A DNA stretch of 64,000 nt from Cytobacillus firmus (GTDB lineage: Bacteria; Bacillota; Bacilli; Bacillales; Cytobacillaceae): the NCBI RefSeq assembly GCF_023612095.1, contig NZ_CP086235.1:3297501-3361500 (forward strand). Direction: 5' to 3'. The notes below the pieces were generated by a model that saw nothing but the letters and a program-made list of their open reading frames with translations, was not told the DNA's origin and did not search any database. The position numbers were made by a program, and so were the translations under genes. This document shows positions 1 to 6,977 of the stretch, piece after piece; position 1 is the first letter of the stretch, and every line of letters begins with the position of its first letter.

Positions 1-150
1 TTGTTCCAGGTTCAGACTCAAACTGGCTTAACAATCATGTTTCTGTCTGAAGTTGCTCCTGGTTCGGACTCAAACTTCCTTAACAATCAGGTTTTTGTCT
101 GAAGTTTCTCCAGGTTCAACTGGCTTAACCACATGATTTCTGTCCGAAGT
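1..150. repeat. Tandem degenerate ~52-bp hairpin repeats
   Basis: Three consecutive units are visible: 2-53, 54-105 and 106-150. Units 1 and 2 are both 52 bp and differ at about eight positions; unit 3 lacks 7 bp (the gactcaa part). Each full unit carries an inverted repeat: TTCAGAC at 11-17 faces GTCTGAA at 45-51, and inside it AAAC (20-23) faces GTTT (39-42), so a unit can fold into a hairpin. The array runs off the left edge, so the copy number is unknown. It lies just downstream of the exonuclease stop codon. No coding potential is evident. Confidence 0.7.
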
Positions 151-193
151 TGCCTCAGCTTGCTTAATCTTCACCATCCAAAGCTGCCTTTTG

Positions 194-922
194 TCAGCTT
201 AACCTGGCCAGGCGCTCGTAAACTTCTTTTAAGTTTGAGCACCCTGATTTATGAACTTCCTCGATTAGGCGACACCACAGGAGAGCTGTCAGTTTTGCAT
301 CTCCCAGAGCATGATGGCGACCCTTAACAGGGATGCCATAAAATTCACAAAGGTCTTCTAATTTTCTTAATGGTTTATTAGGGTCAGCTATTCTATAAAG
401 GAAGGAAGTATCTAAAATCCTATGCTTAAATGGCGTGTGGAAAAGCTTCCAGCTGCTATACTGCATAAAGCTTTTCTCATGGTTCGCATGATGGGCCACC
501 AGCGGCATTTCCTTAACAAACTCAAGGAAGCTAATCAATACCCCTGAGAGGGGCGGAGCTTTTTCTAAATCAGACTCATATAAACCTGTCAGCTCCTTTA
601 TTTCACTTGGAAGAGACTTATCAAAGTGAACAAGTGAATAAAAACAGTCTTCACTGACTTTACCGCTAATTGTTTTAACAGCACCAATCGAAATAATTTG
701 ATCCCCTTTATCAGGATAAAATCCAGTTGTCTCAATATCAAAGACAACCACATCTAAATTTCCTAAGGGGATAGCCTTTAAATCTGCATTCTCCAGCTCC
801 CTCTGCATTTGTCTAATAAATGCTATATGCTGCGGATTCTGACCATTTATTCCACCTAACATGTTAGTCTGAAGTTTACCCTGAATACCTCTGACAAATT
901 GGACAAAAGGATGGAACCTCAT
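194..922 (-). CDS. DEDDh-family 3'-5' exonuclease (DNA polymerase III epsilon-like)
   Basis: A 242-residue protein with an RNase T/epsilon-type exonuclease fold. The Exo I motif DIETTG places acidic metal ligands at D62 and E64, and the Exo III motif HHALGDAK near residues 203-210 supplies the general-base His and last Asp, so the site looks intact. It should cut nucleic acid or nucleotide 3' ends in the cytoplasm. A 60-residue N-terminal stretch precedes the catalytic domain and there is no BRCT or helicase domain, so it is a stand-alone exonuclease and not the replicative proofreader. The ATG overlaps the upstream stop as TGATG, so translation is coupled to the nucleotidyltransferase. It is the last gene of the amt operon. 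Its natural substrate is unknown. Confidence 0.85.
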   Translation of the reverse strand: MRFHPFVQFVRGIQGKLQTNMLGGINGQNPQHIAFIRQMQRELENADLKAIPLGNLDVVVFDIETTGFYPDKGDQIISIGAVKTISGKVSEDCFYSLVHFDKSLPSEIKELTGLYESDLEKAPPLSGVLISFLEFVKEMPLVAHHANHEKSFMQYSSWKLFHTPFKHRILDTSFLYRIADPNKPLRKLEDLCEFYGIPVKGRHHALGDAKLTALLWCRLIEEVHKSGCSNLKEVYERLARLS

Positions 923-1902
923 CAACCTGCACCCTTTTGAATGGTCCTTACCACAAACTGATGAAGTTTTTTGGCATCCTTTAAAATATCTCTCAGTTCA
1001 TTTCGCTCTGATATTGATAAGGTTTTAAGCTGAATGTAGTGAGTATCATCATAGGTATCTGTTTGCCTGTATGACTGAAGCCTCCATTTTAACAAAGCAG
1101 CAAAATTATTTCGATATTTCCCCATTCCCTCATATTCATTTATTTTCATAACTTTATTGATTCGGGCAATAGTAGATGTGGCCTGAATTCCTTCTTTCAC
1201 AGCAAGGATTCTAACAGCATTTACATAAGGTATAAATGCAGAGTATTTGAGATCCAGCTCCCCTTGATGGCTTCCCTTCTCCTCTGTCAGAAGCTGGCCA
1301 AATGGACCTACCGACTTTTTCATATGCATGGTGGTCTCCATCATTCTGGTCAGCAGATGTGGGCTTTTTTGAATGTTCACGGTAATAAAAGACTTCAATT
1401 CAGCTATATACTTTTCCTCGCCTGCCAGCACTCTGCTGTCATAAAAAATGTGGAGATTCCTTATCGTCTGCAGACTCTCCTCCTGTATCCATGCATGGAT
1501 TTGTTCATTCCATTCAGAGAATGATTTGCACCATAGCGGATTAGAACTCATCACATTCCCTTCGCAATATGGATATCCAACTGCCTGCAGACCTTTTGAA
1601 ATTTCCTCCCCCAGCTCTAAAAAATACACTTCCGCTTCATCAGCCCCCGGTTCAAACACCAATCCATGGTCCTGGTCACTCAGAAAGCCCTGCTCCCTTC
1701 TCCCCGAGCTGCCCATTGTGAACCATGCAAATTTCCATGAGGATGCTCTTTCAATTTTAATTCTCTCCAAAGCTATGCGAAAAACTTCTTTCATGATAGA
1801 ATCGTGAAAATCATTCAGAGCGCTGGGATCTGAGCGGTATCTTAAAATCTGTTCATCTTTCCATTTTTTCAGGGATTGATAAGAATTAAATGATGATTCC
1901 AT
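922..1902 (-). CDS. DUF294 putative nucleotidyltransferase (GlnD-like NTase)
   Basis: A 326-residue protein. Residues 64-78 hold the nucleotidyltransferase signature GSSGRRE followed by DQD (D76, D78), the metal-binding pattern of GlnD and DUF294 enzymes; the rest matches the helical DUF294 C-terminal region. GlnD uridylylates PII proteins, but this protein lacks the HD and ACT domains of GlnD and the CBS domains common in proteobacterial DUF294 proteins. The ATG at 1902 is preferred because GGGAG lies 7 nt upstream; a TTG 27 nt earlier has no such site. It sits 34 nt after amt and overlaps the exonuclease gene. No PII (glnK) gene is visible here, so its target is unknown. Confidence 0.82.
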   Translation of the reverse strand: MESSFNSYQSLKKWKDEQILRYRSDPSALNDFHDSIMKEVFRIALERIKIERASSWKFAWFTMGSSGRREQGFLSDQDHGLVFEPGADEAEVYFLELGEEISKGLQAVGYPYCEGNVMSSNPLWCKSFSEWNEQIHAWIQEESLQTIRNLHIFYDSRVLAGEEKYIAELKSFITVNIQKSPHLLTRMMETTMHMKKSVGPFGQLLTEEKGSHQGELDLKYSAFIPYVNAVRILAVKEGIQATSTIARINKVMKINEYEGMGKYRNNFAALLKWRLQSYRQTDTYDDTHYIQLKTLSISERNELRDILKDAKKLHQFVVRTIQKGAG

Positions 1903-1936
1903 CCAAGCACTCCCTTTAATAAAGCTCAATTCTTGC

Positions 1937-3205
1937 TTACGAGCTTATCTTTTTGTTTTCATCAGCCATGAAGACTTCAGGATAACCATAGCTACCATGT
2001 TCACTTAAATCCAACCCCATAATTTCTTCTTCCTCTGTTACCCGAAGTCCTCTCAATACCTTCCCGGCAACTGCCAAAATAATGAAGGATACAGCAAAAG
2101 CATAAAGGCCGGAAGCTGCGACACCCATTAACTGAACTCCCAGCTGTTCGAAGCCTCCCCCATAGAACAACCCAGGTTTACCGACTGATGCTAACTCAGG
2201 TGTGGTAAAGAATCCAGTTGATAATGTTCCCCATACCCCGGCAGCACCATGAACAGATAGAGCAAAGATCGGATCATCGATTTTTCTCTTTTCAAAGAAA
2301 CGCACACTGTAGAATACAAGGATTCCTGATACAAACCCTATGACAACAGCCGCCCATGTATCAACAAAAGCACAGGAAGCTGTAATGGCCACCAGACCTG
2401 CCAGAGCGCCATTAAGCATTGTCGGCACATCGGATTTTCCCATAACCACCCATGAAATAAACAGGGCGGCAACTGCACCTGCTCCGGCAGCAAGATTTGT
2501 ATTAAGAGCGACAAATCCAAAGAAACCATCTTCTACAGTCAATGTGCTGCCGGCGTTAAACCCGAACCAGCCAACCCACAGGATCAGCACACCCAGGGCT
2601 GTATATACCTGGTTATGGCCATAGATATTGTTGGCCGAACCGTCTTGGTTAAACTTTCCAATTCGAGGCTTAAGCAAGATAGTAGCAGCCAAGGCTGCCA
2701 TAGCACCTGTTAAGTGAACAACTGTTGAGCCAGCAAAGTCCTGTTTGCCGTGTTCAGCAAGCCAGCCGCCTCCCCAGACCCAATGTGCAATGACAGGATA
2801 AACAATAGCGCAAAATAATACGGTGAAAATGAGGTAAACGGATAGTTTTGCACGTTCAGCAAATCCGCCTAGTGCAATCGTAATGGAAATACCGGCAAAT
2901 GCCAGCTGAAATACGAAGAATACAGAAGAAGATAAGCTCATCCCCTCAAGCTCTGCACCTGAGTAAAAAAAACTTGAAAGACCAACCAGAAAATTTGCAT
3001 GGTCGCCAAATATGAAACCAAAGCCCAGGGCCCAGAACACCAATGATGATAAACCAAAGGTAAAAATCGTTTTACCTGCAATATGCCCTGCATTTTTCAT
3101 CCTGGTCGAACCGGCTTCGAGCATAATGAAACCGCCTAGCATAAAAATGACTAAAATTGCTCCAAGCATCACCCAAAGACTATTCATTAAAAATGTGGCA
3201 TCCAA
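1937..3205 (-). CDS. amt: Ammonium transporter (Amt/Rh family)
   Basis: A 422-residue polytopic membrane protein of normal Amt length with about eleven hydrophobic segments. It conducts NH3/NH4+ across the cytoplasmic membrane when nitrogen is scarce. The two pore histidines are visible in VVHLTG (middle) and SVHGAAG (late), and the family GGWL and ADTW-like stretches are present. It is first in the operon and is followed by a GlnD-like nucleotidyltransferase and an exonuclease, not by the PII gene found next to B. subtilis nrgA. Two exact TGTNA-N7-TNACA boxes upstream indicate control by GlnR or TnrA. The ribosome site GGGAGG lies 12 nt before the ATG, slightly far. Confidence 0.95.
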   Translation of the reverse strand: MDATFLMNSLWVMLGAILVIFMLGGFIMLEAGSTRMKNAGHIAGKTIFTFGLSSLVFWALGFGFIFGDHANFLVGLSSFFYSGAELEGMSLSSSVFFVFQLAFAGISITIALGGFAERAKLSVYLIFTVLFCAIVYPVIAHWVWGGGWLAEHGKQDFAGSTVVHLTGAMAALAATILLKPRIGKFNQDGSANNIYGHNQVYTALGVLILWVGWFGFNAGSTLTVEDGFFGFVALNTNLAAGAGAVAALFISWVVMGKSDVPTMLNGALAGLVAITASCAFVDTWAAVVIGFVSGILVFYSVRFFEKRKIDDPIFALSVHGAAGVWGTLSTGFFTTPELASVGKPGLFYGGGFEQLGVQLMGVAASGLYAFAVSFIILAVAGKVLRGLRVTEEEEIMGLDLSEHGSYGYPEVFMADENKKISS

Positions 3206-3254
3206 TTGTAATTCCTCCCTATAATTGTTGGTGTAAGAACTAACACATAACCCA

Positions 3255-3271
3255 TGTTATATTTCCTTACA
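3255..3271 (-). promoter_or_regulatory. GlnR/TnrA-type operator, proximal
   Basis: The 17-mer TGTTATATTTCCTTACA fits the Bacillus GlnR/TnrA pattern TGTNA-N7-TNACA at every fixed position. It lies 50 bp upstream of the amt start codon. Confidence 0.8.
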
Positions 3272-3346
3272 TATTGTAGATTTAATCCTTATTTTACTCC
3301 ATTTTTTATTTATGTCAATCAGTTTTTTGAAAATTTATAATTTTTA

Positions 3347-3363
3347 TGTTATAAAACCTTACA
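3347..3363 (-). promoter_or_regulatory. GlnR/TnrA-type operator, distal
   Basis: A second exact match, TGTTATAAAACCTTACA, lies 92 bp (centre to centre) from the first. It is 142 bp from the amt start and 107 bp upstream of the divergent SASP gene, so it may act on amt with the first box through looping. Action on the spore gene is less likely. Confidence 0.75.
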
Positions 3364-3469
3364 TATAATTAAATGGATTGGAATTATATAGCTGCATCTG
3401 CCGTTAATTAATCGGTTAAGTTAAAAACGAGCATTTATATGCTCAATTCATCGTCGGGAGTGATGTATC

Positions 3470-3664
3470 ATGGCAAGAAACAAACTTTTGGTACCCGGTG
3501 CAGGAAATGTATTGGATCAAATGAAACAGGAAATTGCCAATGAGTTTGGAGTTCAGCTTGGTGCTGATACAACCGCACGAGCAAATGGTTCTGTCGGCGG
3601 GGAAATGACTAAGCGCCTTGTCGCAATGGCAGAGCAGCAGCTTAAAAACCAGCAAAATCAGTAA
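3470..3664 (+). CDS. Small acid-soluble spore protein, alpha/beta type
   Basis: A 64-residue protein of typical SASP length. It coats spore DNA in the forespore, protecting it from UV and heat, and is degraded at germination. The germination-protease site is visible as [18 protein letters not shown] (about residues 23-40), and the second conserved block [12 protein letters not shown] follows. The N-terminus [11 protein letters not shown] is standard for the family. The gene is monocistronic, divergent from amt, and ends at a strong hairpin at 3681. Expression should be sigma-G driven, but I did not define a convincing promoter. Confidence 0.95.
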   Translation: MARNKLLVPGAGNVLDQMKQEIANEFGVQLGADTTARANGSVGGEMTKRLVAMAEQQLKNQQNQ

Positions 3665-4833
3665 AGTGTTTGCTGGGGTACCGGCCCTGCCATAGGGCCG
3701 GCCTTTCTTTCATCTAACAGTACACTTACCAATGGAGGCAGACCTATGACCAACAAAAATGATAACCGCGAAAGAAAAAACAAATATCCTAATAATAAAA
3801 AGCAGGATGCAGAGTTCTCGAAAGAGGCAGATATCAGAAGCGAAATTACTAAAAGAGATCTGCAAAAATAAACTGTCACAAAACAAAAAGGCATGTCATC
3901 TGACTGCCTTTTTTGAGTATTGCTATTATCCATAATAATGATTACTGCTCTTTTCCCCGGCCTCCTGACCCTGCTGGAATATGAGGCAAATACTCCTGCC
4001 TCAAAAATGATTGCAAATAACGCTGTTCCAAAAGCAAGATGGAGAACAGCCCAGGATATTTCAATGTAACTTATAATTGTGAGGATACCGATTATGATTT
4101 GACCTAAAACCAGCTGGGAGGCAGCCATAAGCCGATTCTGCAATCCAGCCTCCCATCTGTTTTTGAATGAAAGATATGTAAGAAAAAATATGTAAAGGGC
4201 CAAAACTCCGGCCAAAAGCCTGTGTCCGGTCTGGATCATTTCCGAAAAAAATACTGGCATAAAGCCATTTGTACATTCAAGCCAGCTGCAGGCCAATCCG
4301 AAAGATTCATGCTTAATATAAGCACCTAGAAATAAAGTAACAAGCAGCAGTAACAAAACTGCTTTAAATTTGTTTTGCACACCCTTTTCTCTTCTTGTTT
4401 TAATCCAAGATGGCTGTTCATCAGCACGTCGCCAGATCCAGATTAGTGCAGCAAGGAAAACCATCGCTACCATCAGGTGGACAGACACAATTACAGCAGG
4501 CAAGTCCAGCCAAACCACAGCCGCCCCCAGTAAAATTTGAATTATTAACAGCAGCATCAATACCTTAGAAGCTATATCAAGTTCCCGCACCTGATTTGAT
4601 TTTTGAATTCTAAAGTACAATACAGCTGTCATTATTCCAAGTACTGCACCAATAACTCTGTGAGTAAATTCAATTAATGTATCTCCTTCCAATACCGGGA
4701 TCACCAGCCCATTGCATAAAGGCCATTCAGGTCCGCAACCCATACCTGATTCAGAAGATGCTACATAACCGCCAAACACAATTAAAATATAAGTAAGAAT
4801 AATGGTCAAAAACGCCAGCCGTTTTACCTTCAA
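3658..4833 (-). CDS. ctaA: Heme A synthase, CtaA/COX15 family, with anomalous C-terminal extension
   Basis: It converts heme O to heme A for aa3/caa3 oxidases in the cytoplasmic membrane. About eight membrane segments are visible, with the family pattern [12 protein letters not shown] near the N-terminus, FTHR and GHR histidine motifs, and a second cysteine pair (CSWLEC). Family length is about 300 residues. Homology ends near residue 294 (RVRRPGK), but the frame runs about 97 residues further, antisense to the 41-codon ORF, through two terminators and 7 bp into the SASP gene. Removing one A from the AAAA run at 3951-3954 gives a stop at 3942-3944 and a 296-residue protein. The TTG at 4833 is chosen because GGGAG lies 8 nt upstream; the GTG at 4842 overlaps that site. 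Confidence 0.8.
   Translation of the reverse strand: MKVKRLAFLTIILTYILIVFGGYVASSESGMGCGPEWPLCNGLVIPVLEGDTLIEFTHRVIGAVLGIMTAVLYFRIQKSNQVRELDIASKVLMLLLIIQILLGAAVVWLDLPAVIVSVHLMVAMVFLAALIWIWRRADEQPSWIKTRREKGVQNKFKAVLLLLLVTLFLGAYIKHESFGLACSWLECTNGFMPVFFSEMIQTGHRLLAGVLALYIFFLTYLSFKNRWEAGLQNRLMAASQLVLGQIIIGILTIISYIEISWAVLHLAFGTALFAIIFEAGVFASYSSRVRRPGKRAVIIIMDNSNTQKRQSDDMPFCFVTVYFCRSLLVISLLISASFENSASCFLLLGYLFFLSRLSFLLVIGLPPLVSVLLDERKAGPMAGPVPQQTLY
3681..3711 (+). terminator. Rho-independent terminator of the SASP gene
   Basis: CCGGCCCT and AGGGCCGG form an 8-bp GC-rich stem with a 5-nt loop, followed by a T-rich stretch. Confidence 0.85.
3746..3871 (+). CDS. Very small hydrophilic protein, possibly sporulation-linked
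   Basis: A 41-codon ORF ([15 protein letters not shown] at the start) with a GGAGG ribosome site 7 nt before its ATG. It lies between two hairpin terminators, downstream of the SASP gene. The protein is highly charged, rich in Lys, Asn, Asp and Glu, and has no membrane segment or cysteine, as in many minor spore-core proteins. I cannot assign it to a family. It lies entirely antisense to the abnormal C-terminal extension of ctaA, which supports this strand as the real coding strand here. Confidence 0.55.
   Translation: MTNKNDNRERKNKYPNNKKQDAEFSKEADIRSEITKRDLQK
3885..3914. terminator. Bidirectional terminator between the small ORF and ctaA
   Basis: AAAAAGGCA and TGCCTTTTT form a stem with A-rich and T-rich flanks, so it can act on both strands. 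It lies inside the current ctaA reading frame, which suggests ctaA should stop before it. Confidence 0.65.
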
Positions 4834-4850
4834 ACTACACACTCCCTATA

Positions 4851-4873
4851 TTGCAAAATTCTAAATTTTGCAA
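4851..4873. promoter_or_regulatory. Perfect inverted repeat just upstream of ctaA
   Basis: TTGCAAAATT and AATTTTGCAA are perfect 10-bp arms around a 3-bp centre, ending 18 nt before the TTG start codon. It could be a repressor operator or a leader hairpin next to the ribosome site. Confidence 0.5.
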
Positions 4874-4903
4874 TCAGTTTATCAAAACTCCGACAAACTT
4901 TCG

Positions 4904-4917
4904 GTGATTTGTATCAC
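4904..4917. promoter_or_regulatory. Fnr/CRP-type box GTGA-N6-TCAC upstream of ctaA
   Basis: GTGATTTGTATCAC matches the core of the Crp/Fnr-family operator TGTGA-N6-TCACA. It lies about 70 bp upstream of the ctaA start. An oxygen-responsive Fnr site would make sense for a heme A gene, but one match is weak evidence. Confidence 0.4.
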
Positions 4918-4954
4918 AATACAAAAATATAGGGAGCGAGCTGCAATTCACACA

Positions 4955-4982
4955 GTAAAACGCCAGAGTTGCCTCTGGCGCT
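4955..4982 (-). terminator. Terminator of the RpiR-YjiH-GNAT-racemase operon
   Basis: CGCCAGAG and CTCTGGCG form a perfect 8-bp stem with a 4-nt loop, followed on the minus strand by TTTTA. Confidence 0.8.
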
Positions 4983-4993
4983 GACTATCATTG

Positions 4994-6106
4994 TTATTTT
5001 TTTGAAAAAGTACGGCTATAAAGAGTTACATCCTCTATTTTACAGCGATTAGGCTCATAGCCAATTCCCGGGCCCTGAGGCACGAATATAAAACCGTTGT
5101 CCATAGTGACTTCAGGTTCGATGATATCTTCTTTCCAGTAATGGGAAGACGGGGCTGTATCACCTGGAAGTGTAAAATTGGATAGGGAAGTTATAGCTAA
5201 ATTATGTGCACGTCCTATTCCTGCTTCAAGCATTCCGCCGCACCACATCGGAATATTATGATCTCTGCAAAGGTCGTGAATTTTTCTTGACTCTGTAAGC
5301 CCGCCAACCCGGCCAATTTTTAAGTTTATGATTCTGCAGCTTCCAAGCTCAATCGCCTTTCTGGCATCCTCAAAGGTATGTATACTTTCATCCAGGCAAA
5401 TTGGTGTGTTCAAATGACTTTGAAGCTTAGCATGGTCGATAATATCATCATGATCCAAAGGCTGTTCAATCATCATTAGATTAAACTCCTCCATCCTTTG
5501 AAGATGATCAATATCATTAAGTGTGTAGGCGCAATTAGCATCAGCCATCAGCTTAATATCAGGAAATTGGGCACGGATGGCTTTTAAGATATGCACATCC
5601 CAGTCAGGCTTAATTTTCACTTTAATCCGCTGGTAACCCTCATTTACGTATCCTTCAATTTGTTTAAGCATCTTTATTTCCGACTCCTGAATGCCGACAC
5701 TAACGCCCACTTCTATTTTTTCCTTTTCTCCGCCCAGAGCTTTTGAGAGCGATATCCCACTTTCCCTGGCATAAAGGTCCCAGACTGCACCCTCCAGCGC
5801 TGCTTTGGCATTAAAATTTCCCTTTATTGGTCTGAATGCTTCTGAAACATCATCAGGGTGCCGAATCTCTGATGCAAAAAGGATGGGTATTAAATGATCA
5901 CTCATAATATGCCAATTTGTTTTAACTGTTTCTTCATTGTAAATCGGCTCCATAATGGAGACCGACTCCGCCCAGCCTGATTGTCCGCTTTTTGATTTTA
6001 CTTCCACCAAAATAAAGTCCTTATCCACTTCTGTTCCGACACTTGTTGTAAACGGATTCAGCAGCTCCATTTTCACGTGCCTTAAAACGATGCTTTTAAT
6101 TTCCAT
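4994..6106 (-). CDS. menC: Enolase-superfamily o-succinylbenzoate synthase / N-acylamino acid racemase
   Basis: A 370-residue enzyme of the OSBS/NSAR group. The active-site residues fall at the positions known for N-acylamino acid racemases: the KxK pair at K164/K166, metal ligands D189 (MADAN), E214 (IEQPL) and D239 (LDES), and the opposite catalytic K263 (NLKIG). Such enzymes make o-succinylbenzoate for menaquinone or racemise N-succinyl-amino acids. Here no men genes are adjacent. The upstream neighbours are a GNAT acyltransferase, a YjiH carrier and an RpiR regulator, so an N-succinyl-amino acid racemase role is favoured by inference. A promiscuous enzyme serving both roles is possible. 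It starts 18 nt after the GNAT stop. Confidence 0.88.
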   Translation of the reverse strand: MEIKSIVLRHVKMELLNPFTTSVGTEVDKDFILVEVKSKSGQSGWAESVSIMEPIYNEETVKTNWHIMSDHLIPILFASEIRHPDDVSEAFRPIKGNFNAKAALEGAVWDLYARESGISLSKALGGEKEKIEVGVSVGIQESEIKMLKQIEGYVNEGYQRIKVKIKPDWDVHILKAIRAQFPDIKLMADANCAYTLNDIDHLQRMEEFNLMMIEQPLDHDDIIDHAKLQSHLNTPICLDESIHTFEDARKAIELGSCRIINLKIGRVGGLTESRKIHDLCRDHNIPMWCGGMLEAGIGRAHNLAITSLSNFTLPGDTAPSSHYWKEDIIEPEVTMDNGFIFVPQGPGIGYEPNRCKIEDVTLYSRTFSKK

Positions 6107-6124
6107 ATTCCCATTCTCCCGGCA

Positions 6125-6931
6125 TTATCTCTTTTCCAAAAGATATAAGTATTGACTTTCCGCAGCCTCGTCCTTTATAAGATCTGTTACAATCCAGCCT
6201 TTACTGAGATAATGAGCAAAAGCTTCTTTCGTGCTCTTTCTCCATTTCAAAGCCAATTCAAAATCCCGCTTTTTAATTTCCTGGAAATTCCCTGGGACCG
6301 GAATAAGAATTTTTTCATTTTCATAATCTAAATTTAAACTTCCAGGAACAGCCAAACCTCCAGCGACCCCTGTTTCTAATGCCCTTGGCAGAATTTCAGC
6401 AGACAATTGGCGCACAGGACCTTCATCTTGAATTCTCCACTCCACTAAAAATCGGTCAGATGGTATGCCTGCATTCATATGATCTGACATTTCACCATAA
6501 GCATTTTCTATATATTGAGTACATTCAGCCCCGAGCTTATGAAGATTGAGATTGGCATTAACTGTCTCAAGAGGGTCGTATGTCCAGGAAATGAGATCAT
6601 AGCCTTTCTCAAGCGCTGTCTGTTTTTGAGCATATTTCAGCTTTTCACCAATCCCCGATGCCCGGTACTCCGGGTGAATCCCCAGGCTGTGGGAGCAGAG
6701 ATACGCCTTTGTGCCGTCAAAACCGGGAAAACTATATTGAAAACCGACCAGTTCCTCTTCCAGGAACGCGCCTAACACAAACCCTCCATTTTTAACGGTT
6801 GCCACCGTATGATTAACCGGCACAGCTTCTTCCACACTCCATATTCTTGCTTCAAGTTCGTATACAGCTTCAAGATCCTTAACTGTGTGAAGGTTTTTAA
6901 TGACCAGTGATGTTAATGCTTCTTGCTTCAT
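6125..6931 (-). CDS. GNAT acyltransferase, putative amino acid N-succinyltransferase
   Basis: A 268-residue protein, longer than a typical GNAT. The acetyl-CoA-binding motif is visible as HPEYRASGIGEKL (about residues 107-119), and the fold covers roughly residues 10-165, followed by a C-terminal region of about 100 residues. In Geobacillus a protein of this kind is encoded with an N-succinylamino acid racemase and succinylates D-amino acids before racemisation. The same pairing here supports that role, though substrate specificity cannot be read from the sequence. An L-desuccinylase (M20 peptidase), the third enzyme of that pathway, is not present in this operon. Confidence 0.75.
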   Translation of the reverse strand: MKQEALTSLVIKNLHTVKDLEAVYELEARIWSVEEAVPVNHTVATVKNGGFVLGAFLEEELVGFQYSFPGFDGTKAYLCSHSLGIHPEYRASGIGEKLKYAQKQTALEKGYDLISWTYDPLETVNANLNLHKLGAECTQYIENAYGEMSDHMNAGIPSDRFLVEWRIQDEGPVRQLSAEILPRALETGVAGGLAVPGSLNLDYENEKILIPVPGNFQEIKKRDFELALKWRKSTKEAFAHYLSKGWIVTDLIKDEAAESQYLYLLEKR

Positions 6932-6977
6932 AACCTTCCCCTTCCCTTCAAACCCTTAAAATTGCGATAAAAAATCC

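Noticed and set aside
1..150. CRISPR array at the left edge
   Set aside because: The units are directly adjacent and degenerate, with no unique spacers and no cas genes nearby.
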